Part shown: positions 14,499-22,577 of the stretch, in pieces
How positions within the stretch are numbered: position 1 is the first letter of the stretch
Layout of the letters: each line of letters starts with the position of its first letter
DNA from: Janthinobacterium sp. 1_2014MBL_MicDiv
GTDB lineage: Bacteria; Pseudomonadota; Gammaproteobacteria; Burkholderiales; Burkholderiaceae_D
DNA: 64,000 nt
Reading direction: 5' to 3'
Assembly: GCF_001865675.1 (NCBI RefSeq)
Contig: NZ_CP011319.1
Location: 4,092,001-4,156,000 of the forward strand
Translations under genes and position numbers: made by a program
The notes under the pieces: model-generated
The model's input: the letters and a program-made list of their open reading frames with translations, nothing else
Told to the model about the DNA's origin: nothing
Database searches by the model: none

Positions 14499-15719
14499 TC
14501 AGACTGCCTGGATGCGCGTGGTTTCCACCACGTTGCGCATATAACCCATGGGATTCCACAGGGCTTTCATCGGCTGGCTCTGGCCGATGCGGTTGACGGC
14601 GCGCACCATCAGCACGTGCCTGCCCTTGCGCGGCGCCTTCACGAGCATCGTCCACTCGCGGAACGAGAAGCGCCCCAGGTCCTTGCCCAGTGCCGCTTCC
14701 TGCCAGGTCTGGCCGCCGTCGGACGACACGGTCACCTCGCTGATGCCGTGGCCGCTGTCGAAGGCGATGCCGCGCAAGGCCAGGTCGCGCCCCGCTTTCA
14801 CTTGCGCGCCGTCCTGCACGCTGGTGATGAAGGAGCGCACGTTGAGGCGGCTGATCGGCGTCGTCTTGCCCACGGGCGCGCCCGGCTCGATGAAGCCGGA
14901 ACCATTGTCGGGAATGCGGTAGCCGGTGCTCATCCAGAAGCCGTCGAACGGCTTGTCGAGCACGGTGATGTCGCTCAGGTGCTTGACCCAGTAGGTGCCA
15001 TAGAACCCTGGCACGATCAGCCGCAGCGGATAGCCGTTGAGGAAGGGGATGTCTTCGCCATTCATGGCCCAGGCCAGCATGACGTCGCCAGCCATGATGT
15101 GCTCGACGGACAGCGCCTTTTGAAAGTCGGGGCCGTCGCCCACGGGCGGCGTTTCCAGGCCGTTGAAGGCCACCTGCACGGCACTGGCCGCGATGCCCGC
15201 CTTTTCCAGCACGGTTTTGAGGGGGATGCCTGTCCAGCGGGCATTGCCCATGGCGCCATTGCCCAGCTGCCCGCCATTCGCGCGCGGGGCGAAGAAGCCG
15301 CGGCTATTGCCCGAACATTGGGTCACGGCCACCACGTCGACGGGTTCGGCCAGCTGCTTCAATTCCGCCAGCGACAATTCCAGGGGCGTCGTCACCAGGC
15401 CGCCTATGCGCAGCCGGTAGCTGCCGCCATCGATACTGCTGGGCAAGCCGCTCCAGTGGTAGCGCACGAAAAACGCGTCGTTGGGCGTGATCGCCCCTTC
15501 ATTGAAGACGCTGAACGGCGTTTCCAGCTGCGGCGGGCGGCTGGTCAGCAGGATCAGCGGGCGCTTTTGCGGGAAGGCCACGAGTTCGCGCTCGCCGTTT
15601 TCAAACGGCAGGGTGACGGAAGCGGCCAGTGCCGGCCCCGCCACGGCGGCCGCGCCCAGGGCGGCCGTGGTGCGCAGGAAGCGGCGCCGGCCAGCGGGTA
15701 GCAAGGTGGCGTCAGACAT
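14499..15719 (-). CDS. sorA: periplasmic sulfite dehydrogenase, molybdopterin subunit
   Basis: The product is a 406-residue member of the sulfite oxidase family. A Tat signal with RRRFLR (residues 11-16) and a hydrophobic Ala-rich core indicates export of the folded molybdoenzyme. The molybdenum-ligating cysteine is C135 in VTQCSGNSRG. A C-terminal dimerisation domain follows (about 290-405). I prefer the ATG at 15719 with GTGGAGC upstream; it overlaps the end of the upstream permease gene by 8 bp (ATGTCTGA). The enzyme oxidises sulfite to sulfate, which would remove sulfite released by Xsc from taurine. The dihaem cytochrome gene follows at once. Confidence 0.88.
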   Translation of the reverse strand: MSDATLLPAGRRRFLRTTAALGAAAVAGPALAASVTLPFENGERELVAFPQKRPLILLTSRPPQLETPFSVFNEGAITPNDAFFVRYHWSGLPSSIDGGSYRLRIGGLVTTPLELSLAELKQLAEPVDVVAVTQCSGNSRGFFAPRANGGQLGNGAMGNARWTGIPLKTVLEKAGIAASAVQVAFNGLETPPVGDGPDFQKALSVEHIMAGDVMLAWAMNGEDIPFLNGYPLRLIVPGFYGTYWVKHLSDITVLDKPFDGFWMSTGYRIPDNGSGFIEPGAPVGKTTPISRLNVRSFITSVQDGAQVKAGRDLALRGIAFDSGHGISEVTVSSDGGQTWQEAALGKDLGRFSFREWTMLVKAPRKGRHVLMVRAVNRIGQSQPMKALWNPMGYMRNVVETTRIQAV

Positions 15720-17145
15720 GTTTGAGCTCCACTTTGGCATCGGCGGCATCGCCGCCCGCGCGGTCGTCGTTGACGAGTTTCTTGATGTAGTACATGACGC
15801 TCATGATGACCACGCTCAACAGGCCGAACCAGAACGACACGCGCTGCTCCGTATCGGACGACACGCTCATGGCGCCGAGGATCACCAGCATGGCGATGAT
15901 GGTGAAATACGTCAGGTAGGGGAACAGCCACATGCGCACCTTGATGCGTTCCGGGCATTCGCGTTCGAGGCGGCGGCGCAGGCGCAATTGAGATATCGCA
16001 ATCAGCAGGTAGACGAACAGGATCAGAATGCCGTAGGAATTGACAATGAACGGGAACACGAGGTCGGCCGACACATACGAGACGGCAATGGCGAAGTAGG
16101 CGAACAAGGTACTGAACAGGATGGCGCGAATGGGCACGCCGTTCGTGCTCAGTTTCACCAGGCCCGTCGGTGCATCGCCGCGGCGGGTCAGCGCGAAGAT
16201 CATGCGCGACGACGCGTACAGGCTGGAATTGAGGGCCGACAACACGGCCGTCAGGATGATGGCGTTCATGATGTGGGCCGCGTACGGAATGTTCATCACC
16301 TTCAAGGCGCTGACGAAGGGCGTGGCGATGGCCGGCGAATCCCAGGGCACGATGCAGACGACGACGAACATGGAACCGACATAGAACATCAGCACGCGCG
16401 TGATGACGGAATTGGTGGCGCGGGCGATGGCCTTGGCCGGGTCCGACGTCTCGGCGGCGGCGATGGTGACGATCTCGGCGCCCGAATAGAAGGCCGTGGC
16501 GGCGACGGCCCCGCTCAGGACCGGGCCCCAGCCGTGCGGCATGAAGCCGCCGTTGCTGGTCAAGAAACCCAGGGTCGGGATGCTGTTGGGCAAGCTGCCC
16601 GTGATGAACAGGGCGCCGACAAACAGGAAGACGATGATGGCGACCACCTTGATCGAGGCGAACCAGAACTCGAATTCGCCGAACGCTTTCACCGAGAACA
16701 GGTTGAGCACGGTCATGGAAACGAGCAGCACCAGGCTGATCGACCACGAGGGCACGTCGGGCAGCCAGAAGTTGACGAGCTTGGCGCCGGCGATGGCTTC
16801 CAGCGCCACGACGACGACCCAGAAGTACCAGTACATCCAGCCGCTCATGAAGCCGAGGAATTTCGACACTTTCGGCTTGTCGTCGAAAGCCAGGCGCGCA
16901 TATTCGTAAAAGGAGCCGACCACGGGCAGGGACGAGGCCAGCTCGCCCAGCATGCGCATGATCAGGACGACCAGGCCGCCCGTGAGCAAGAAGGAAAGGA
17001 TGGCGGCCGGGCCGGCGGCCTTGGCGATGACGCCGCTGCCGACAAAGAGGCCGGCGCCGATCACGCCGCCGATGGCGATCATGCTCATGTGGCGTTGCTT
17101 CAGCGAGTGCTGCAAGCCCGTGTTGTTATGGTTGTCGCTAATCAT
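15712..17145 (-). CDS. amino-acid permease (APC superfamily, GABA permease type)
   Basis: The product is a 477-residue inner-membrane transporter with about 12 hydrophobic segments. The first carries the APC signature MIAIGGVIGAGLFVGSG. Conserved stretches such as AFYSGAEIVTIAAAETSDP and ALNSSLYASSRMIFAL place it in the amino-acid transporter family close to GabP/AnsP. An AGGAGACACAC element precedes the ATG. Its last codons overlap the start of sorA by 8 bp, so the two are translationally coupled. That coupling hints at a substrate whose breakdown releases sulfite, but the substrate is not known. Confidence 0.88.
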   Translation of the reverse strand: MISDNHNNTGLQHSLKQRHMSMIAIGGVIGAGLFVGSGVIAKAAGPAAILSFLLTGGLVVLIMRMLGELASSLPVVGSFYEYARLAFDDKPKVSKFLGFMSGWMYWYFWVVVVALEAIAGAKLVNFWLPDVPSWSISLVLLVSMTVLNLFSVKAFGEFEFWFASIKVVAIIVFLFVGALFITGSLPNSIPTLGFLTSNGGFMPHGWGPVLSGAVAATAFYSGAEIVTIAAAETSDPAKAIARATNSVITRVLMFYVGSMFVVVCIVPWDSPAIATPFVSALKVMNIPYAAHIMNAIILTAVLSALNSSLYASSRMIFALTRRGDAPTGLVKLSTNGVPIRAILFSTLFAYFAIAVSYVSADLVFPFIVNSYGILILFVYLLIAISQLRLRRRLERECPERIKVRMWLFPYLTYFTIIAMLVILGAMSVSSDTEQRVSFWFGLLSVVIMSVMYYIKKLVNDDRAGGDAADAKVELKHV

Positions 17146-17419
17146 GTGTGTCTCCTAGTAATATCTGAAGCTCAGTGCGCCCTCGCCTGCTGCGGCCGAT
17201 TCCTGCCGCGCGGCTTTATTTTTTATGGGCAACACTGTCAAGCAGCATCGATACATCATCAAATCAGTCTGGTTGGCTGCATGCCATAAGTCAATCTGGA
17301 AATGCAGCGGCCCGGCGCGGTCGCCTGAGGGCGAAACACGTTGGGAGAAAAGTAAGGGGCGTTGCCGGGCGTTACGTTGAGCCGGCCTCGACATCGGCAC
17401 GGCAAAGGTTAAAAAGATA
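17146..17419. other. intergenic region, no gene seen
   Basis: The stretch between the permease start and the tauC terminator holds no convincing reading frame with a ribosome-binding site. It should contain the promoter of the permease-sorA-sorB operon; I see no clear -35/-10 pair or operator. Confidence 0.5.
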
Positions 17420-17459
17420 GGGAGCGGCGCGCAACACTTGTGGCGTGCGCGCCACTCCC
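17420..17459 (-). terminator. intrinsic terminator of the tauABC operon
   Basis: GGGAGCGGCGCGC (17420-17432) pairs with GCGCGCCACTCCC (17447-17459), one G-T wobble. On the minus strand the stem is followed by CTATCTTTTT. It lies 10 bp beyond the tauC stop. Confidence 0.85.
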
Positions 17460-17469
17460 CGTGAACGTC

Positions 17470-18351
17470 TTACACCTTGCCCTTCCATGGCACGAGGGTA
17501 CGTTCGAGGTAACGCATCATCAAATCAAACAGGAAAGCGAAGAAGCCGATCACGATGATGCCCATGATCACCACATCGCTGGCCAGGAACTCGGACGCGC
17601 TGAGCACCATGTAGCCGAGGCCGCGCGTGGCCGCCACCATCTCGCCAGCCACCAGGGTGGTCCAGCCCACACCGATGCCGATGCGCATGCCGGTAAGGAT
17701 TTCCGGTATCGCGGCACGCAGGATCACGTGCACGATCACCTGGAAGCGCGTGGCGCCCATCGAGTAAGCGGCGTGGATTTGCTCCAGCGACACGGAGCTG
17801 ACGCCGGCGCGGGCCGCGATCGCCATCGGCGCAAAGATGGCCAGGAAGATCAGGTAGACCTTCGAAAATTCGCCGATGCCGAACCAGATGATGACCAGTG
17901 GCAAGTATGCGAGCGGCGGCAGCGGACGGTAGAACTCGATCAAGGGATCGAAGATGCCGCGCGCCACGCGATTGACGCCCATCATCACGCCGATGGGAAT
18001 GGCGAACAGGCACGCCAGGCCAAATGCGCCAAACACGCGCACCAGGCTGGCCACCGTGTGTTCCCACAGGGTGGCGCCGCCGAAGCCCGTGGTGGCCGCC
18101 ATGATGAATTTCTCGTACACGGCTTGCGGCGACGGCAGGAACAGCGGTTTGACCATGCCGCTGGCCGTCACGCCAAACCACAGCAGCAGCACGGCGATGA
18201 CGGTGACGGTGGCGATGCGGCTGGAATTGCCCTGCCCCGGCGCGCCGAACGCTTCGCCGGGCATGGCGCAGCGGGGCGCGAACAGGCGCGAGAAAAAACC
18301 GGCGCGCTTGGCGGTGGTGGGAGGAAATCCCACGACGGATGGGCTATGCAT
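17470..18351 (-). CDS. tauC: taurine ABC transporter permease
   Basis: The product is a 293-residue inner-membrane permease of the TauC/SsuC family with about six hydrophobic segments. The cytoplasmic coupling loop reads EQIHAAYSMGATRFQVIVHVILRAAIPEI. I chose the ATG at 18351 because GGAGG lies 6 bp upstream; it overlaps the end of the ATPase gene by 8 bp (ATGCATAG). A longer frame starts at 18393 but lies inside tauB. With the ATPase and binding protein upstream it forms a sulfonate importer. Linkage to tauXY and xsc identifies taurine as the likely substrate. Confidence 0.92.
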   Translation of the reverse strand: MHSPSVVGFPPTTAKRAGFFSRLFAPRCAMPGEAFGAPGQGNSSRIATVTVIAVLLLWFGVTASGMVKPLFLPSPQAVYEKFIMAATTGFGGATLWEHTVASLVRVFGAFGLACLFAIPIGVMMGVNRVARGIFDPLIEFYRPLPPLAYLPLVIIWFGIGEFSKVYLIFLAIFAPMAIAARAGVSSVSLEQIHAAYSMGATRFQVIVHVILRAAIPEILTGMRIGIGVGWTTLVAGEMVAATRGLGYMVLSASEFLASDVVIMGIIVIGFFAFLFDLMMRYLERTLVPWKGKV

Positions 18352-19159
18352 GGGACACCTCCAGCTCTTTATTGACGGCGCGCTCGTCGCCATAAATGAT
18401 GTTGAGCACCGTTTCGCGCATCTTGATGAAGTCCGGGCTCGATTTCACGGCGCGCGCATCGCGGCATTCGAGGAAGCGCTTGTTGAAATCGAGTTCATAC
18501 GTATGCGTGATGCGGCCCGGACGGGGCGACATGACGATCAGGCGGTTCGCCAGGAACAGCGCCTCGTCGACGCTGTGGGTAATGAAGAAGAACATGGTGC
18601 TGGACTTGGCCCAGATATCGAGCAGCAATTCCTGGATGGTTTCGCGCGTCAGCGCGTCGAGCGCCGCCATCGGTTCATCCATCAGCAGCATGGCCGGATT
18701 GCTGGTCAGGGCGCGGGCAATGCCCACCCTTTGCTGCATGCCGCCCGACAACTGATAGATCATATTGTCGTGAAAGTCCTTCAAGCCCACCAGCGCCAGG
18801 TTCTTGGCCGCCTGTTCGCGCCGCACGGCTTTCGGCACGCCTTGCAGTTTCAAGCCGAATTCCACGTTTTCCATCACGTTCAGCCACGGCAGCAAGGCAT
18901 GTTTCTGGAACACGACGCCACGGTCGGCGCCCGGCCCTTCCACCTTGTTGCTACCCAACATGATTTCACCCTTGGACGGGGCGATAAAGCCCGCCATCAG
19001 GCTCAGCAAGGTGGTCTTGCCGCAGCCCGATGCGCCCAGGGCGACGACGAAGTCGCCGCTATTGATGGTCAGGTTGATATTATTTAAGGCATGCACGCGT
19101 TCACCGGCCGTCTTGCCCGGATAAATCACGCTGACATCCTTGACGTAGAGATTTTCCAT
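18344..19159 (-). CDS. tauB: taurine ABC transporter ATPase
   Basis: The product is a 271-residue ATPase with Walker A GASGCGKTT (about residues 42-50), signature LSGGMQQRVGIARAL, Walker B AMLLMDEPMAALDA and the switch histidine in FFITHSVDEA. These features and the spacing match the TauB/SsuB family. The stop overlaps tauC. The binding-protein gene ends 84 bp upstream. Confidence 0.92.
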   Translation of the reverse strand: MENLYVKDVSVIYPGKTAGERVHALNNINLTINSGDFVVALGASGCGKTTLLSLMAGFIAPSKGEIMLGSNKVEGPGADRGVVFQKHALLPWLNVMENVEFGLKLQGVPKAVRREQAAKNLALVGLKDFHDNMIYQLSGGMQQRVGIARALTSNPAMLLMDEPMAALDALTRETIQELLLDIWAKSSTMFFFITHSVDEALFLANRLIVMSPRPGRITHTYELDFNKRFLECRDARAVKSSPDFIKMRETVLNIIYGDERAVNKELEVSHA

Positions 19160-19243
19160 CGTGTGCCCCGCATAGGTGTAGTCACTTCAGTTCAACGCAT
19201 TCTGTTCAGTCAGCGCGCCCGCAGGCGCGCCATCGCACAACGT

Positions 19244-20293
19244 TTACTTCAGCAGGCCAGCGGCCTGTGCATACCTGGGTGTCACATATTTGGCGTAGTC
19301 AGGAGCCAGGGTGTCGATCTTGCCTTCGCCCTTCAGGAATTGCGCCGTGGCCAGCAGGGCTTGCGCCACGCCGCCCTTCGCGCCGCCACCGAGCCAGGCG
19401 GGCGACGCCTGTTCCTGCAGCGATGGGTAGGCGTACAGGGCCACGGAAGCGGCCACGTCCTTGGCGGCCGCGCCCGAGTGCTTGACGTTGGCCTTCACCT
19501 GCGGCGAATCGATCGTCCAGGCTTTCGGATTGGCGCGGTAGTCGGCGTCGGCGGCCGCCATCACCTTGACGAACTTGGCCATGAAGTCGGCATTCGCCTC
19601 GCCCCAGGCGCGTTCGACGGCCATGCCGTCAAACGTGGCCTTGCCCTTCTTGCTCAGTTCGCCGGAGGTCACCAGCACCTTGCCGTTTTGCTTGAGTTTG
19701 CTCAAGGCCGGGTCCCACACGAAGGCGGCGTCGATGTCGCCCCGTTCCCAGGCGGCGGCGATCTGGTTCGGCTGCATGTTCAGCAGTTTCACTTCCGTCG
19801 GCTTGATGCCCCACGTTTCCAGCGCGAACATGGTGTGGAAGTGCGTGGTGGACACGAACGGCACGGCGATCTTCTTGCCGCGCAAATCGGCGGGCTTGGT
19901 GATGCCGGCGCCGTTGCGGGCCACCATTGCTTCGGCTTCGTTGATGTCGTCGATGATCCAGAACAGCTGCAAGTCGACGCCGCGGCTGACGGCGGCCGTC
20001 AGGGGGCTCGAACCGATGACGCCGATCTGCACGTCGCCCGACGCCATGCCGGTCGCCACCTTGGCGCCGGAATCGAACTTGCGCCAGTTGATCTTATAGC
20101 CCGTGGTTTTTTCCACTTCGCCGCTGGCAATCGCCACCAGGAAGGGACCGTTGATTTCCTGGTAGGCAATCGTCACTTCCTTGCCTTGCGCGAAGACAGC
20201 GCCGCTGGACGCGAGCGCCACGCCCAGCACCACGGTGCCGAGGACGGCGCGGCGCATCGATGAAAAACCTGTTTTGCTCGTATTCGTGTTCAT
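19244..20293 (-). CDS. tauA: taurine-binding periplasmic protein
   Basis: The product is a 349-residue periplasmic binding protein of the NMT1/SsuA-like family. A signal peptide spans about residues 1-35 (AVFA cleavage). Conserved TauA segments are present: VTIAYQEINGPF, QIGVIGSSPLTAAVSRGVDLQLFWI and AAFVWDPALSKL. A GGAGTGAGAC element precedes the ATG. It is the first gene of tauABC and lies 115 bp downstream of the taurine dehydrogenase gene tauY. The shared strand suggests that tauXY and tauABC may be read together or from adjacent promoters. Confidence 0.92.
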   Translation of the reverse strand: MNTNTSKTGFSSMRRAVLGTVVLGVALASSGAVFAQGKEVTIAYQEINGPFLVAIASGEVEKTTGYKINWRKFDSGAKVATGMASGDVQIGVIGSSPLTAAVSRGVDLQLFWIIDDINEAEAMVARNGAGITKPADLRGKKIAVPFVSTTHFHTMFALETWGIKPTEVKLLNMQPNQIAAAWERGDIDAAFVWDPALSKLKQNGKVLVTSGELSKKGKATFDGMAVERAWGEANADFMAKFVKVMAAADADYRANPKAWTIDSPQVKANVKHSGAAAKDVAASVALYAYPSLQEQASPAWLGGGAKGGVAQALLATAQFLKGEGKIDTLAPDYAKYVTPRYAQAAGLLK

Positions 20294-20408
20294 GTCTCAC
20301 TCCAAGTTTATTGTTATGTGAACGCTGCGGGCAATCTCATCCCTTGCGGGAGGCGCCGCTGGCTGATCTTTGTCAACGCATGCGGCGGCTTGAACTACAG
20401 TGCTGCTG

Positions 20409-21848
20409 TTAGAAAACTTCATCCTTCAAGTGATACCAGCGGTACAGGAAGCGCTGGCCCAGGCGGCGGAACGGGGCGAATGCCTGCGACTCGACCAGTT
20501 CCATCATGTTGGGATACGGCAATTTCGAGTTGAAGATGGGCAAGCCTGTGTCGCTGGCCTTGCCGGCGATGCGCTCGGCCATGCGCCGCCCTGCCTGCGC
20601 CGAATACATGACGCCGTTGCCGCCGTAGCCGAGCGAGTAAAAGATCGACTGCTTCGGATCGGGCTGCACGATGCGCGGCATCATGTCGTGGCTGACGTCG
20701 ACCCAGCCCCACCATGAATAGTCGATGCCGATGCCGGCCAGCGCGGGGAACTTGCGGTGCAGATCGTTGACCAGGAACTGCTCGTACTTGCCGTCCGGTG
20801 CATCGGCGCCCGTGATGGCGCTGCGGCTGCCGATCTGCACGCGGTTGTCCGGCATCAAACGGTAGTAATGACGCAGGATGCGCGTATCCGTGATCACCTG
20901 GTGGGTACGGAAGTTGCACGCCTCGATTTCCGAATTGGTCAACGGCCGCGTGACGATGGAATTCGACAGGATAGGCAGCAAGCGGTTCTTCACTTGCGGA
21001 TGCAGATGGGGCGAGGTGTAGCCGCCCGTGGCCACGGCCACGGCGCGGGCGCGCACCACGCCGCCCGGCGTTTGCAGGTAATGCACGCCGTTGCGCGTTT
21101 CCCAGCCCATCACGGGACTCGCCGGGTGCACCTTGGCGCCCAGCGCACGCGCCTTGCGCAGGTAGCCGAAGGCCAACTTGCCGGCGTGGATGCCGATGCC
21201 TTCCGGCTCGTGCAGCGCGCCGGCCGCTTCCTTGTCGTCCACGTACTCGCGCTTGACGGTGTCGGCGTCGAGGATGCGCGCGTCGTACTTGAAGATCTCG
21301 CGCATCACCTTGGCTTCTTTTTCCAGCGCCGGCATGGCCTTCGCCTTGTGGGCGATGTACAGGTGGCCGCCCGGCTGCGGGTCGCAATCGATGTCGGCCG
21401 TGATCTTCTTGAACGTTGCCATCGCGTCGCACACTTCCGTGTGCAATTTCAGGGCCGTGTCCATGCCATAGCGGTCTATCCACTGCGAGCGCTTCAGGCG
21501 GCCCGTCGTGCATTGCGCCTGGCCGCCGTTGCGCGTGCTGCAGCCCCAGCTGACGCGGTTCGCCTCCAGCACGGTGGCCTTGATGCCGTGTTCCTGGGCC
21601 AGGAAGATGGCGCAGGTCAGGCCCGTGAAACCGGAACCGATGATGGCCACGTCGACATCGATGTCATGCGTGATGGGGCCATCGTCGGCCGGCGGCTCGC
21701 CCGCCGTGCCGATCCAGTAGGTGGGCGCGTAGGCATTGCCGTGGCCGGGACGCTGCGCCACCAGCGGATCGTAGCCGGGATCGTAAGGCGTGCGGGCCGC
21801 GGTGCTGCTACCCAGTACGCCAGGTGGAGTATCGACAGGTTTGTTCAT
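20409..21848 (-). CDS. tauY: taurine dehydrogenase large (FAD) subunit
   Basis: The product is a 479-residue FAD-dependent oxidoreductase of the D-amino-acid oxidase fold. The dinucleotide-binding motif is IIGSGFTGLTCAIFLAQEHG (about residue 70-90), and the C-terminal FAD-contacting segment is GYGGNGVMYSAQAGRRMAERI. It lacks a signal peptide. I chose the ATG at 21848, with AGGA at the right distance; an ATG two codons earlier sits directly on the AGGA. It directly follows a small SnoaL-like gene, as TauX precedes TauY in known taurine dehydrogenases. It would oxidise taurine to sulfoacetaldehyde and ammonium with electrons passing to the respiratory chain. The assignment leans on this context. 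Confidence 0.85.
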   Translation of the reverse strand: MNKPVDTPPGVLGSSTAARTPYDPGYDPLVAQRPGHGNAYAPTYWIGTAGEPPADDGPITHDIDVDVAIIGSGFTGLTCAIFLAQEHGIKATVLEANRVSWGCSTRNGGQAQCTTGRLKRSQWIDRYGMDTALKLHTEVCDAMATFKKITADIDCDPQPGGHLYIAHKAKAMPALEKEAKVMREIFKYDARILDADTVKREYVDDKEAAGALHEPEGIGIHAGKLAFGYLRKARALGAKVHPASPVMGWETRNGVHYLQTPGGVVRARAVAVATGGYTSPHLHPQVKNRLLPILSNSIVTRPLTNSEIEACNFRTHQVITDTRILRHYYRLMPDNRVQIGSRSAITGADAPDGKYEQFLVNDLHRKFPALAGIGIDYSWWGWVDVSHDMMPRIVQPDPKQSIFYSLGYGGNGVMYSAQAGRRMAERIAGKASDTGLPIFNSKLPYPNMMELVESQAFAPFRRLGQRFLYRWYHLKDEVF

Positions 21849-21873
21849 GGTCATTCCTGGTGAACGTGCTGGC

Positions 21874-22290
21874 TCAGGCTTGGGTGGTGGCGCTGACGAC
21901 CGGTGGACGGTCCTTGCGGAAAGCGTTCTTCACGGCGATCTTGCCATCGCGGAAAGTGAAGATATCGACCATGCGCGCCTCGATGCGCGTGCCGTCGGCC
22001 TTGGTGCCGGCAAAGGTCGATTCCGTCACGCCGCGCTCGCCGCTGACGAAATGCACGGGATTGAGCCAGGCCGCGTCGGGGAAGGTTTGCCAGGCCAGTT
22101 CGAAGCCGGCGCGCACGGCATCGCGGCCGATGAAGCTCTTGCCCAGCAAGTCGGGACCGGCCACGGCGTGGAATTCGCAGTCGTCGGCCATGGCGGCCAT
22201 CAGGGCCTCGATATCGTGGCGGTTCCAGGCATCGCCGAACGCTTGCAGGAAGTCGGTGGTGACGGCATCGGTCATTACGCGTGTGTTCAT
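21874..22290 (-). CDS. tauX: taurine dehydrogenase small subunit (SnoaL/NTF2-like)
   Basis: The product is a 138-residue protein with an NTF2/SnoaL fold: FGDAWNRHDIEALMAAMADDCEFH at the start and a C-terminal sheet GTKADGTRIEARMVDIFTFRDGKIAVKNAFRK. This is the described family of TauX. I chose the ATG at 22290, where GGAGAC lies upstream; the longer frame to 22377 runs through the promoter region. The gene is followed by tauY after 25 bp. A motif shared with the xsc promoters lies 22-49 bp upstream of the start. Confidence 0.82.
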   Translation of the reverse strand: MNTRVMTDAVTTDFLQAFGDAWNRHDIEALMAAMADDCEFHAVAGPDLLGKSFIGRDAVRAGFELAWQTFPDAAWLNPVHFVSGERGVTESTFAGTKADGTRIEARMVDIFTFRDGKIAVKNAFRKDRPPVVSATTQA

Positions 22291-22311
22291 TTTTGTCTCC
22301 GTGAGTCGAAT

Positions 22312-22339
22312 TTGGTACTTTTCGTTCCGTTTTTTAGTA
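22312..22339 (-). promoter_or_regulatory. taurine-regulon motif before tauX
   Basis: The plus strand reads TTGGTACTTTTCGTTCCG then TTTTTTAGTA. In transcription orientation the core is CGGAACGAAAAGTACCAA. It matches the motifs before xsc1, xsc2 and the YeiH-type gene in both sequence and position. Confidence 0.6.
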
Positions 22340-22468
22340 TTTTTATTGAATTTAAGCTGAATACGGGTGCTTGTCAAATCAAATAATCCAAATACCGGGA
22401 CGCTTTGTATTCTTTATTGAAATTACGATGCTGAAGTGACAATGTGTGAGAATTTCGTCACAACGCTG

Positions 22469-22568
22469 CGTCGGATTACGCCGGGCATACGCCCGGCTAC
22501 TCCGACCTACGCCCGCGCCATATGCGGATACGCAGGTCGGATCAGCCCAGAGGGCGTCATCCGACAAC
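22469..22568. repeat. REP-like inverted repeat doublet, copy 1
   Basis: Two hairpins lie side by side beyond the xsc1 stop. The first pairs GTCGGATTACGCC with the downstream GGCTACTCCGACCTACG half, with an inner CCGGGCATACGCCCGG stem. The second pairs CAGGTCGGAT with GTCATCCGAC. The same two units in the same order occur at 63164-63261. Confidence 0.65.
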
Positions 22569-22577
22569 CCGGGCGCA

